From Chloroflexota bacterium (lineage in GTDB: Bacteria; Chloroflexota; Limnocylindria; Limnocylindrales; CSP1-4), in assembly GCA_003141955.1 (NCBI GenBank), contig PLOC01000020.1, forward strand, positions 90,287 to 132,611: a stretch of DNA of 42,325 bases. The letters run 5' to 3'. The notes beneath the pieces are model-generated. The model saw only the letters and a list, made by a program, of their open reading frames with translations, was not told the origin of the DNA and made no database searches. The position numbers were made by a program, and so were the translations under genes. Position 1 is the first letter of the stretch, and every line of letters starts with the position of its first letter. Shown here piece after piece: positions 35,742 through 42,325 of this stretch.

Positions 35742-35779
35742 CTGTGCTCGAGTGACGGGCGGTATCGGTTCTGTCCATC

Positions 35780-36538
35780 CTAGAAGAGGCCGAGCTGGGA
35801 CGTCGGATCGGATTCGACGCCGGCGTCAGCGGTGACATCCGTGGCTGGTTTCGAGTCCGGCCGGATGGCCGGGGGCTCCGGCGCCACCGGTGACGGGGCC
35901 GGGGCAATCGCGGCAGGCGGTTCGCCGCGGGCCTGGTCGGCGGCCCGAAGAGCGCGGGCCTCGGTCAGAGCCGTGGGTACTCCCTGCATGTCGGTGAATA
36001 GCGTCTGCTTGAGCGACGCCTGTCGCAACGCCGCCGCAGGATGGTACATCGAGAACGTCAGCGCCCGCGGCGCGCCCGAAGCTGCCTCGGCGGCGCGGAA
36101 GGTTCCATGAACCTGGCCGATCCTCGCCCCGGTGCGGAAACGGGCCATCGAGAAGCGCCCCAGAGTTACGACCAGGGCCGGGTCCAGCACCTCGAGTTGG
36201 CGCGTCAGGTACTGGGCGCAGGCGGCGATCTCGTCGGGTTCCGGATCGCGGTTGCCGGGCGGGCGGCACTTGACCACGTTGGTGACGAAGACTTCATCGC
36301 GCGACCACAGGACCGACGCGAGCAACTCATCGAGGAGCGACCCGGCCTGACCCACGAATGGCCGGCCCTGCCGGTCCTCGTTGAACCCCGGACCTTCGCC
36401 CACGAAGACGACCTCAGTCGCGGCAGTCCCCTCCCCTGGCACGGTCCGCGTCCGACCCTCGTGCAGGCGGCAGCGCGTGCACGCCGCGACCTCCGCCCCT
36501 ATGCCATCGAGCGCCGCCTGGCGCTCGGCGTCTCTCAC
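35780..36538 (-). CDS. Family 4 uracil-DNA glycosylase with C-terminal clamp-binding motif
   Basis: The enzyme removes uracil from DNA in base-excision repair. The 252-residue product has the family 4 features: four cysteines for a 4Fe-4S cluster (C20, C23, C91, C107), GEGPGFNEDRQGRPFVGQAG, VVKCRPPGNRDP and the C-terminal catalytic-loop histidine in SMYHPAAALRQ. After the catalytic domain a Pro/Ala-rich tail of about 50 residues ends in SQLGLF, matching the bacterial beta-clamp-binding consensus QL(S/D)LF. GTG 36538 overlaps the asd stop (GTGA). The frame is open further upstream but that part is antisense to asd. Confidence 0.92.
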   Translation of the reverse strand: MRDAERQAALDGIGAEVAACTRCRLHEGRTRTVPGEGTAATEVVFVGEGPGFNEDRQGRPFVGQAGSLLDELLASVLWSRDEVFVTNVVKCRPPGNRDPEPDEIAACAQYLTRQLEVLDPALVVTLGRFSMARFRTGARIGQVHGTFRAAEAASGAPRALTFSMYHPAAALRQASLKQTLFTDMQGVPTALTEARALRAADQARGEPPAAIAPAPSPVAPEPPAIRPDSKPATDVTADAGVESDPTSQLGLF

Positions 36539-37608
36539 GAGGCTCCCCCGGCCCCGCTCGGGACCGCCCGTCGCGAGCGGGCCTTCACCCAGCCGCGCGC
36601 GAGAAGGGTCTCGGCGATCTCCACGGCGTTCGTGGCGGCGCCCTTGCGCAGGTTGTCGCTGACAACCCAGAAAGCAATGCCGCGCTGGACCGAAGGATCG
36701 GTTCGGACGCGACCGACGTAAACATCGTCCGAGCCGGCGGCCTGGGTCGCGAATGGGTAGACGTGGTTCGCCGGATCGTCGACGACCACGACGCCGGGGA
36801 CGGCCGCGAAGGCGCGGCGAGCCTCGTCCGGCGTGATCGCGCGGGTCGTCTCGGCGTGGACCGCCTCCGAGTGGCCGACGAAGACGGGCACGCGGACAGC
36901 CGTGCACGAAACCCGCAGCTCCGGCAGATGCAGGATCTTGCGGCTCTCGGTGACGACCTTCCACTCCTCGCGGGTGTAGCCGTTGTCGAGGAAGACGTCG
37001 ATCTCAGGAAGCGCGTTGAACGCAATCGGGTGCGGGTAGACCGATGCTACCTTGGCTTCTCCTGCCACGTGAGCGCGGATCTGATTCTCCAGCTCGGCGA
37101 GCGCCTCCGCGCCGGTGCCCGACACGGACTGATACGTGTCGACGACGACGCGCTCCAGCCCCACGGTGTCCCGCAGCGCCATCAAGACCGGCGCGAGCTG
37201 CATCGTCGAGCAGTTGGGGTTGGCAATGATCCCCTCGTGCCACTCCCCGTCCTCCGGATTCACCTGACTGACGATGAGGGGCACCGTCGCATCCATTCGC
37301 CAGGCGTTCGAGTTGTCGATGACTGTGGCGCCTCGCGCCGCCGCCTCAGGGGCCAGCTGTCTGGACACATCGGTCCCGGCCGAGAAGAGGGCGATGTCGA
37401 CCCCTTCGAAAGCCTCGGGAGCCGCCTCGCCCACCGTGAGAGTTCGCCCGTCCGCGCTGACAGTCGTTCCGGCGGATCGGCCGGAGGCGAGCAGTCGAAG
37501 CTCGCCGACCGGGAATTGCCGCTCGGAGAGGACCTGGATCATCGTTCGTCCGACGACGCCGGTGGCGCCGACGACCGCGACGGTCAGCGGCTGGCCTTCT
37601 CGGGACAT
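36535..37608 (-). CDS. asd: Aspartate-semialdehyde dehydrogenase
   Basis: Asd reduces aspartyl phosphate to the semialdehyde, a precursor of lysine, threonine, methionine and diaminopimelate. The 357-residue product has the NADP-binding VAVVGATGVVGRTMIQVL, the catalytic cysteine C133 in NPNCSTMQ, SVSGTGAEAL, CTAVRVPVFVGHSE with the active-site histidine, and DNLRKGAATNAVEIAE. It is the first gene of the run that continues through the uracil-DNA glycosylase and RNase J. A clear promoter (TATACT) precedes it. Nothing unusual is seen in the catalytic residues. Confidence 0.95.
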   Translation of the reverse strand: MSREGQPLTVAVVGATGVVGRTMIQVLSERQFPVGELRLLASGRSAGTTVSADGRTLTVGEAAPEAFEGVDIALFSAGTDVSRQLAPEAAARGATVIDNSNAWRMDATVPLIVSQVNPEDGEWHEGIIANPNCSTMQLAPVLMALRDTVGLERVVVDTYQSVSGTGAEALAELENQIRAHVAGEAKVASVYPHPIAFNALPEIDVFLDNGYTREEWKVVTESRKILHLPELRVSCTAVRVPVFVGHSEAVHAETTRAITPDEARRAFAAVPGVVVVDDPANHVYPFATQAAGSDDVYVGRVRTDPSVQRGIAFWVVSDNLRKGAATNAVEIAETLLARGWVKARSRRAVPSGAGGAS

Positions 37609-37636
37609 GGCTTCACTACTCTTCTGGGCTTGCGGG

Positions 37637-37645
37637 CACGGTCAG
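37637..37645 (-). promoter_or_regulatory. Extended -10 promoter of asd
   Basis: On the minus strand TGGTATACT (37645-37637) is an extended -10 box. The -35 region is weak (TGGACC at 20 nt or GACCGA at 18 nt). Predicted start is about 37630, giving a leader of about 20 nt before ATG 37608. Confidence 0.6.
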
Positions 37646-37682
37646 GAGTATACCAGCGGACCGGGTGACGTCGGTCCAGGCA

Positions 37683-37716
37683 TGCATACGCAAACGGCGA
37701 TACGTATGGATATGCA
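37683..37716. promoter_or_regulatory. AT-rich nested dyad upstream of asd
   Basis: TGCATA (37683-37688) and TATGCA (37711-37716) form an inverted repeat; inside it CATACG (37685-37690) and CGTATG (37703-37708) form another. The segment is conspicuously AT-rich for this genome and lies upstream of the asd -10. It could be an operator. Confidence 0.35.
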
Positions 37717-37743
37717 CCCGGTGGATGCCGAGCCCGGCTCCAG

Positions 37744-37777
37744 GCCGGCGAAGGCGTCTTTCGACGCTCCCGCCGGC
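37744..37777 (-). terminator. Long hairpin beyond the 3' end of pnp
   Basis: Outer stem GCCGGCG/CGCCGGC (37744-37750 with 37771-37777), 3-nt internal loops on both sides, inner stem GCGTC/GACGC with a TTTC loop. It starts about 23 nt after the pnp stop. There is no T-tract on the pnp strand, so it may terminate or protect the pnp transcript. Confidence 0.5.
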
Positions 37778-37799
37778 CGGCCCGAAGATGACGCGAAAG

Positions 37800-40388
37800 C
37801 TAGCTCTCGGTGCGGGCGAGATGGCGCTGCATCGCGGCCTTGCGCGAGAGATTGATGCGGCCCTGGCGGTCGATCTCGGTCACGACGACCATGACCTCGT
37901 CACCGACTGAGACCACGTCCTCGACAGTGGGCACGTGGTAGTCGGCCAGCTCGCCGATCCGGACCAGGCCTTCCTTGCCCGGCAGGATCTCGACGAAGCA
38001 GCCGAAGCCCATGATCCGGGTCACCTTGCCCAGGTACAGGCCGCCGACCTCCACGTCGCGGGTGAGCGACTCGATCCACTGGACCGCCTTGCGCGAGCTG
38101 TCGCCCGACACGGCGGCGATCTGGACGGTGCCGTCGTCCTCGACGTTGATCTCGGTGCCGGTCTCCTCCTGGATCTTGCGGATCACGGAGCCGCCCTTGC
38201 CGATGATGTCGCGGATCTTCTCGGGGTTGATCTTGATGGTGATGATGCGCGGCGCGAAGCTGCTCATCTCGGTCCGGCTGCTCGGGATGACGGCATCCAT
38301 CTTGTCGAGGATCGCCATTCGGGCGGCGTGGGCCTTCTCCAGGCCCTGGCGGATGATCGCCTCGCTGATGCCCTTGACCTTGATGTCCATCTGCAGTGCC
38401 GTGACGCCCTCGCGGGTGCCGGTCACCTTGAAGTCCATGTCCCCGAAAGCGTCTTCCTTGCCGAGGATGTCGGTCAGGACCACGAAGCGGCCGTCCGGCT
38501 CGCTGATCAGGCCCATCGCGGCGCCCCCGACGGCGGCCTTGATCGGCACGCCGGCGTCCATCAGGGCGAGGCTGGAGCCGCAGGTCGACGCCATCGAGGT
38601 TGAGCCGTTCGAGGTCACGCACTCGCTGACGAGGCGGATCACGTACGGGAACTCGTCCTCCGACGGAAGGACCGGCAGCAGGGCCCGCTCCGCGAGGTGG
38701 CCGTGGCCGATCTCGCGCCGGCCCGGGCCGCGCATCGGCTTGTTCTCGCCGGTGCTGTAGGGCGGCATGTTGTAGTGGTGCAGATACCGCTTCTCGGTCT
38801 CGGGGCTGATCGTGTCGATGCGCTGCACGTCCGAGGCCGGACCCAGCGTGGCCACTGTCAGGGCCTGGGTCTGGCCGCGCGTGAACAAGCCGGAGCCGTG
38901 AGCCCGCGGCAGCACGCCGACCTCGACGGTGATCGGGCGAATTTCGTCGACGCCGCGGCCGTCCATGCGGATTCCCTCATCGAGGACCAGCTTGCGGACG
39001 GTCTTCTTATGGACGAGCTGGAACAGGCTCTTGCTGATGCGCGCCTGGCGACGAGCGGCCTCCAGGAGCGCTGCCGGGTCCTGGCCTTCCTGATGGTTGG
39101 CTCGGACGGAGACGGCGACGGCGTCTTCGAGAAGCTGGATGCGCGGCGGCAGATCCTGCGCGAACCGGGCCAGCAGAGCGGCCGTCGTTTCAGCGTCGGC
39201 AAGGCCGCGATGAGCCGTTTCGACCGTCAGGCCGAAGAAGCGGGCGACGTCGCCGAGCTTGTACGACTCGAGGTCCGGGTAGCCATCGCGAGCGATGGCG
39301 AGGGTGTCGAAGTAGCTCGCCTCGGCGAACCTGCCCGGCTCGCCGAGCGCCTGCTCGATGAAGCCCAAGTCGAAGCCGATGTTGTGGCCGACCAGGCTGG
39401 CCGTCCCGGCGAACTCCATGAAGCGCAGGGCCGCGTCGCGCGGGGCCGGCGCACCGGCCACTTCCGCGTCGGTGATGCCGTGCATCTGGGCGCCGAAGAT
39501 CGGGCGGCCAGGGTTCACGAAGGTGGAAAAGCGATCGACGATCTCGCCGTCGCGAACGCGCACGGCGCCGATCTCGATCAGGTCCGCCATCTTGGGATCG
39601 CGGCCGGTGGTCTCGACGTCGACGACGACGAACTCGGAGCCGCGCTGGGCGACTCTGTTGACGAAGTCGAGGACGGAGCTCGTCCCGGGCTCGAGGTAGC
39701 CGACTATCTTGGGCTTGCCGACCGCGGCCCGCATCTCATCCTGGATGTCTATGAGCGGCTGCAGCGCGCGGTGGCCAAAGAGGATCGCGTCGGCCATCAC
39801 ATCTTCGGGGACGATCGAGGCGCCTGCCTCGACCATCATTATCGCGTCGCGGGTGCCCGAGACGATGAGGTCGATGTCGGAGCGTTCGAGGTCACTGACT
39901 GTTGGGTTGACAACGAACTCGCCGTCGATGCGGCCGATCCGCACGGCCCCGATGGGTCCGAGGAACGGGATCGCGCTGATGGTCAGCGCGCACGACGCGG
40001 CGAACGTGCCGAGGACGTCCGACTGGTTCTCCTGGTCCGTGGACAGGACCGTGATCACGATTTGGATATCGTCCTTGTAGCCCTCGGGGAAGAGCGGCCG
40101 GATCGGCCGGTCGGTCAGCCGGCAGGCCAGGATGGCCTGCTCCGACGGGCGGGACTCGCGCTTGATGAAGCCGCCCGGGATCTTGCCCGCGGCGTACATG
40201 CGCTCTTCGAATTCGACCGTAAGCGGGAAGAAGTCAAGGCCGGGTCGCGGATCGGCCCGGTTTGCAGTGCCAAGCACCATCGTGTCGCCGAAGCGGACCG
40301 TAACGGCACCGCCGGCGAGCATGGCCATCTTGCCGGTCTCAATGCTGAGGGTGCGTCCGGCGAACTGCGTCTCGAATATCTGAGACAC
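37800..40388 (-). CDS. pnp: Polyribonucleotide nucleotidyltransferase with an internal DEDDh 3'-5' exonuclease domain
   Basis: PNPase degrades RNA phosphorolytically from the 3' end. The 862-residue product is about 150 longer than usual. Residues 1-225 form RNase PH core 1 (GGFIKRESRPSE, DRPIRPLFPEGY). About 253-410 is a complete DnaQ/PolC-epsilon-like exonuclease domain: D257 and E259 (VVVDVETTGRD), D340 (GHNIGFDLGF), H393 and D398 (HRGLADAETT). The second core begins near 455 with KLVLDEGIRMDGRG and carries FTRGQTQAL and GDMDFKVTGTREG; then KH (about 711-770, IIGKGGSVI) and S1 (about 780-850). The exonuclease occupies the place of the helical linker. GTG 40388 has a strong AGGAGGA site held in a hairpin; rpsO lies upstream. 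Confidence 0.95.
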   Translation of the reverse strand: MSQIFETQFAGRTLSIETGKMAMLAGGAVTVRFGDTMVLGTANRADPRPGLDFFPLTVEFEERMYAAGKIPGGFIKRESRPSEQAILACRLTDRPIRPLFPEGYKDDIQIVITVLSTDQENQSDVLGTFAASCALTISAIPFLGPIGAVRIGRIDGEFVVNPTVSDLERSDIDLIVSGTRDAIMMVEAGASIVPEDVMADAILFGHRALQPLIDIQDEMRAAVGKPKIVGYLEPGTSSVLDFVNRVAQRGSEFVVVDVETTGRDPKMADLIEIGAVRVRDGEIVDRFSTFVNPGRPIFGAQMHGITDAEVAGAPAPRDAALRFMEFAGTASLVGHNIGFDLGFIEQALGEPGRFAEASYFDTLAIARDGYPDLESYKLGDVARFFGLTVETAHRGLADAETTAALLARFAQDLPPRIQLLEDAVAVSVRANHQEGQDPAALLEAARRQARISKSLFQLVHKKTVRKLVLDEGIRMDGRGVDEIRPITVEVGVLPRAHGSGLFTRGQTQALTVATLGPASDVQRIDTISPETEKRYLHHYNMPPYSTGENKPMRGPGRREIGHGHLAERALLPVLPSEDEFPYVIRLVSECVTSNGSTSMASTCGSSLALMDAGVPIKAAVGGAAMGLISEPDGRFVVLTDILGKEDAFGDMDFKVTGTREGVTALQMDIKVKGISEAIIRQGLEKAHAARMAILDKMDAVIPSSRTEMSSFAPRIITIKINPEKIRDIIGKGGSVIRKIQEETGTEINVEDDGTVQIAAVSGDSSRKAVQWIESLTRDVEVGGLYLGKVTRIMGFGCFVEILPGKEGLVRIGELADYHVPTVEDVVSVGDEVMVVVTEIDRQGRINLSRKAAMQRHLARTES
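39153..39632 (-). other. DEDDh exonuclease domain encoded inside pnp
   Basis: This segment encodes residues of about 253-412 of the PNPase product. All five DEDDh residues are present in the three Exo motifs, with a linker such as YFDTLAIARDGYPDLESYKLG between Exo II and Exo III that is typical of PolC/DnaQ-like exonucleases. The frame is continuous across both boundaries, with no stop or shift, so it is a true in-frame insertion in this assembly. Confidence 0.92.
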
Positions 40389-40398
40389 GGGTTTGTGT

Positions 40399-40417
40399 TC
40401 CTCCTGAGCCAGGAGGA
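40399..40417 (-). promoter_or_regulatory. Hairpin sequestering the pnp Shine-Dalgarno sequence
   Basis: On the minus strand TCCTCCTG (40417-40410), loop GCT, CAGGAGGA (40406-40399): a perfect 8-bp stem. The 3' arm is the ribosome-binding site, 10 nt before GTG 40388. A folded leader would hide the site; opening or cleavage would expose it. This could regulate PNPase translation. Confidence 0.7.
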
Positions 40418-40506
40418 TGGATGGTGTTCCGAAACTCGCCTGGACGGGCCGAGCGCGAAAGATGCACCTGCGCGAGGTCTCTGCCCCGCGCCTGGGCTGC
40501 AGCGCG

Positions 40507-40776
40507 CTAGCGGCGGAGTCCGAGCCGTGCGATGACGGCACGATAGCGGGCGTTGTCCTTCTTGATCAGGTAGGCAAGAAGGCGCCTTCGCTGTCCGACG
40601 AGCTTGAGGAGGCCGCGGCGGGACTGGTTGTCCTTCGGAAAGCTTCGCAGGTGCTCCGTGAGCTCCTTGATCCTTTCGGTCAGGAGCGCGATCTGCACCT
40701 CTGCGGAGCCGGTGTCGCCCTCATGGACGGCGTAATCCGAGATCACCTGTTCCTTCGCTTCCCGCGCGAGCGGCAC
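40507..40776 (-). CDS. rpsO: 30S ribosomal protein S15
   Basis: S15 binds the central domain of 16S rRNA early in 30S assembly. The 89-residue product matches S15 throughout: [21 protein letters not shown], without its last residue in strict families, then [12 protein letters not shown], the [21 protein letters not shown] segment and the C-terminal [16 protein letters not shown] 40776 is preceded by GGAGGA. It sits between the truB-ribF fusion and pnp, the conserved order; 118 nt separate it from the pnp start. Confidence 0.97.
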   Translation of the reverse strand: MPLAREAKEQVISDYAVHEGDTGSAEVQIALLTERIKELTEHLRSFPKDNQSRRGLLKLVGQRRRLLAYLIKKDNARYRAVIARLGLRR

Positions 40777-40836
40777 ACGATCCTCCGACTAGCTCTCTAA
40801 ACGTGGATGTTTCTTCTCTCTCTAAATGCCTGGCGG

Positions 40837-40845
40837 ATGTTAGCA
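40837..40845 (-). promoter_or_regulatory. Extended -10 promoter of rpsO
   Basis: On the minus strand TGCTAACAT (40845-40837) is an extended -10. A palindrome CGCCAG-A-CTGGCG (40861-40873) overlaps the -35 region. Predicted leader is about 54 nt and contains two direct repeats TTTAGAGAG (40826-40818 and 40801-40793), possible sites for autogenous control by S15. Confidence 0.45.
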
Positions 40846-40891
40846 GGGTTCGAGGGCCTTCGCCAGACTGGCGAGGCGCCGGGCCGCGCGG

Positions 40892-42325
40892 TCAGGTTGC
40901 GAAAACGACGCGCAAACGGTCCAGCGACTCTTCCCAGGTGCCATCCTCGAGCGTCAGGCCGTCGCCGTCCACGGCGCCGATCGCCGGCCTGTCGGCGCGC
41001 CGGGCCGGCGCATCCGCCTGCCACGGCGCCCCAACCAGAACCGTGTAGCGACCCGGAGGCGGCAGGACGACCGGCAGGTCGAAGCGGACGCGAACCGCGT
41101 CTCGAAGGCCCGCGGCTCCGTCCACGCGGCCCGTCACGGAGAGCGGCCGTCCGAGCATTCGCCGGACGGCCGCCAGATCGCCGGCCGCGACCCGTTTTCG
41201 GATCTCGGAGCTGCGGACCTGCTCGCCATTGAGGAGCAGCGAGTGAACGACCGTGACTTCGAATCCGTCTTCTCTGCCCAGCCCCGTCAGCGCCTCGGGG
41301 GTGCCCTGGCGCTCATAGCCGAAGGCGGCATCCGGCGTCATGACGAAGCCGGCCAGCTCCACCCGACTGCGGATGCGCGCCACGAACTCCTGGTATGTGG
41401 TGGTGCGAAGTGAATGGTCGAAGTGCTGGACCACCGTGACCTCCGCGCCCGCGGCGGCCAGACGGACGAGCCTCTCGTCCGGGTCGCACAGCAGCGCCGG
41501 GGCGAGGCCCATGACGACTTCCTCGGGATGGGCATCGAAGGTTATGACCGCCGGCCTGGCATTGGCTCGTGCGGCCGCGTGGCGGAGCTCCCGAAGCAGG
41601 TAGAGGTGGCCCCGGTGCAGTCCGTCGAAGACGCCGACCGCGACGTACAGCCGGCCCATCTCCGCTCGAAGCTCGTCCACTCCCGGCACGACCTCGTGCG
41701 GCACTCCGGCCCGGGCGTACTGGAGCCGCGGCTCCCCCGGCCCGCTTCGGGGCGTGGACACGGCCCCGTCACCCTGACTGGAGCTGGGGACCGGGACGAC
41801 GAACATCTTCTCGGGCACGATCCGCCCCGCTCGCCACGACCCGATGCCCACGAGAGCCTGGCTCGCGTCGACCAGCCTGACCCTGGCCCCGGACTCGACG
41901 TGCGGCCGTTGGGCCGGCTTCACCTGCTGACCGCGGGCCGCCGCCACCACCTCGTCGTCGGAAAGGGCCGCGACCGGTATCGACTCAAGGCCGACGTCGA
42001 TCGGAAGCAGCAGCCCGGCCAGGGCCGCGGCCCCGCCGACAGCGGCCGCGCGCACGGCGTCGAGGTCGTGCGCCGCCTCAAGCCGGAACGGCCCGCTGCG
42101 GGTTCGCGTCAGGGCACCGAGGTAAGCGCCGCAGCCGAGCCGCTCCCCGATGTCGCGGGCGAGCGATCGAATGTACGTGCCGGCGCCGCACTCCACGTCC
42201 AGCACGGCGGTGGGGCGATCCGGATCCGACCCGTCCCACTCGACCAGCTCGAGGCGGTGGATGGTCACCGACCGAGGGGCGAGCTCGAGCGGCTGGCCCT
42301 GTCTGGCCATCTGGTAGGCCCGACC
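40892..42325 (-). CDS. TruB-RibF fusion: tRNA pseudouridine-55 synthase (C-terminal part) joined to FAD synthetase
   Basis: The frame is open to the window edge, so the TruB N-terminus with the catalytic aspartate is outside. Visible TruB parts: GRAYQMARQG, VECGAGTYIRSLARDIGE, GCGAYLGALTRTRSGPF and a C-terminal PUA-like domain (about residues 105-172 counted from the ATG at 42310). After a 40-residue linker comes the RibF adenylyltransferase domain: GVFDGLHRGH (226-235), VITFDAHPEEVV and RSSEIRKRVAAGD. The riboflavin-kinase part (about 385-472) lacks the GFPTAN motif and looks degenerate. TruB makes pseudouridine 55 in tRNA; RibF makes FMN and FAD. The two genes are normally neighbours in this operon; here no stop or restart separates them. 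Confidence 0.9.
   Translation of the reverse strand, partial: GRAYQMARQGQPLELAPRSVTIHRLELVEWDGSDPDRPTAVLDVECGAGTYIRSLARDIGERLGCGAYLGALTRTRSGPFRLEAAHDLDAVRAAAVGGAAALAGLLLPIDVGLESIPVAALSDDEVVAAARGQQVKPAQRPHVESGARVRLVDASQALVGIGSWRAGRIVPEKMFVVPVPSSSQGDGAVSTPRSGPGEPRLQYARAGVPHEVVPGVDELRAEMGRLYVAVGVFDGLHRGHLYLLRELRHAAARANARPAVITFDAHPEEVVMGLAPALLCDPDERLVRLAAAGAEVTVVQHFDHSLRTTTYQEFVARIRSRVELAGFVMTPDAAFGYERQGTPEALTGLGREDGFEVTVVHSLLLNGEQVRSSEIRKRVAAGDLAAVRRMLGRPLSVTGRVDGAAGLRDAVRVRFDLPVVLPPPGRYTVLVGAPWQADAPARRADRPAIGAVDGDGLTLEDGTWEESLDRLRVVFAT

Noticed and set aside
38697-40535. 612-residue plus-strand frame antisense to pnp
   Set aside because: The minus strand encodes PNPase and the DEDDh domain with all motifs. 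The plus-strand product is an Arg/Asp/Gly-rich shadow with no start signal.
41659-42325. TruB and RibF as two separate genes with internal start ATG 41659
   Set aside because: There is no stop codon for TruB before the RibF domain, and the internal ATG has GGAG directly adjacent, too close for normal initiation.

Overview
The window is visibly GC-rich, gene-dense bacterial chromosome with overlapping start and stop codons and many GTG starts. It carries RNase Y, RNase J and PNPase together, a recA-recX-rny-ymdB-PHP-miaB-miaA-hflX order, and a truB/ribF-rpsO-pnp order. Together these suggest a Chloroflexota-type bacterium (possibly the Limnocylindria/Ellin6529 side). That placement is an inference from gene content and style; no marker was aligned. 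No rRNA, tRNA, CRISPR array or intact insertion sequence was seen.

Layout. 1-7741 (+): the end of recA, then recX, rny, a YmdB-type phosphodiesterase, a PHP-domain protein, miaB and miaA, tightly packed (DNA repair, RNA decay, tRNA A37 modification). 7749-9622: a small conserved hypothetical (-) and hflX (+). 9623-12778: a loose accessory region with a polyprenol-phosphate-type glycosyltransferase flanked by two copies of a spaced promoter/RNA-like element, then fragments of an AAA ATPase and a type I methylase (HsdM), and an intact-looking hicAB pair. 12779-21142: single accessory genes (dimethylargininase, DUF1810, PLP desulfhydrase/ACC-deaminase type, SDR, a Phd/RelE-like toxin-antitoxin pair, a MoCo-sulfurase-like class V aminotransferase, a nucleotidyltransferase pair, an FHA membrane protein, a small PAS-like protein). 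21139-23400 (-): a hybrid histidine kinase coupled to that PAS-like protein. 23652-27665: nicotinate phosphoribosyltransferase (+), a thiamine-diphosphate enzyme with an odd acidic tail (-), and a YajQ protein (-).

27808-37608 (-): an operon-like run asd, family 4 uracil-DNA glycosylase, RNase J, FtsK, RodZ-like protein, CinA/PncC and a MurC-type ligase, most joined by 0-7 nt gaps or 4-nt overlaps. 37800-42325 (-): the classical truB-ribF-rpsO-pnp block, remodelled. TruB and RibF form one continuous polypeptide. PNPase carries a complete DEDDh (DnaQ-like) 3'-5' exonuclease domain between its two RNase PH cores, where the helical linker domain normally lies. A hairpin upstream of pnp pairs exactly with its Shine-Dalgarno sequence.

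The strongest candidates for something undescribed are (1) the PNPase-DEDDh chimera, (2) the paired elements at 9745-9848 and 11116-11220, which keep identical internal spacing and may start two related small RNAs, and (3) the TruB-RibF fusion with a degenerate riboflavin-kinase module. Several accessory genes also have a -10 box 6-8 nt before the start codon, which points to leaderless mRNAs.
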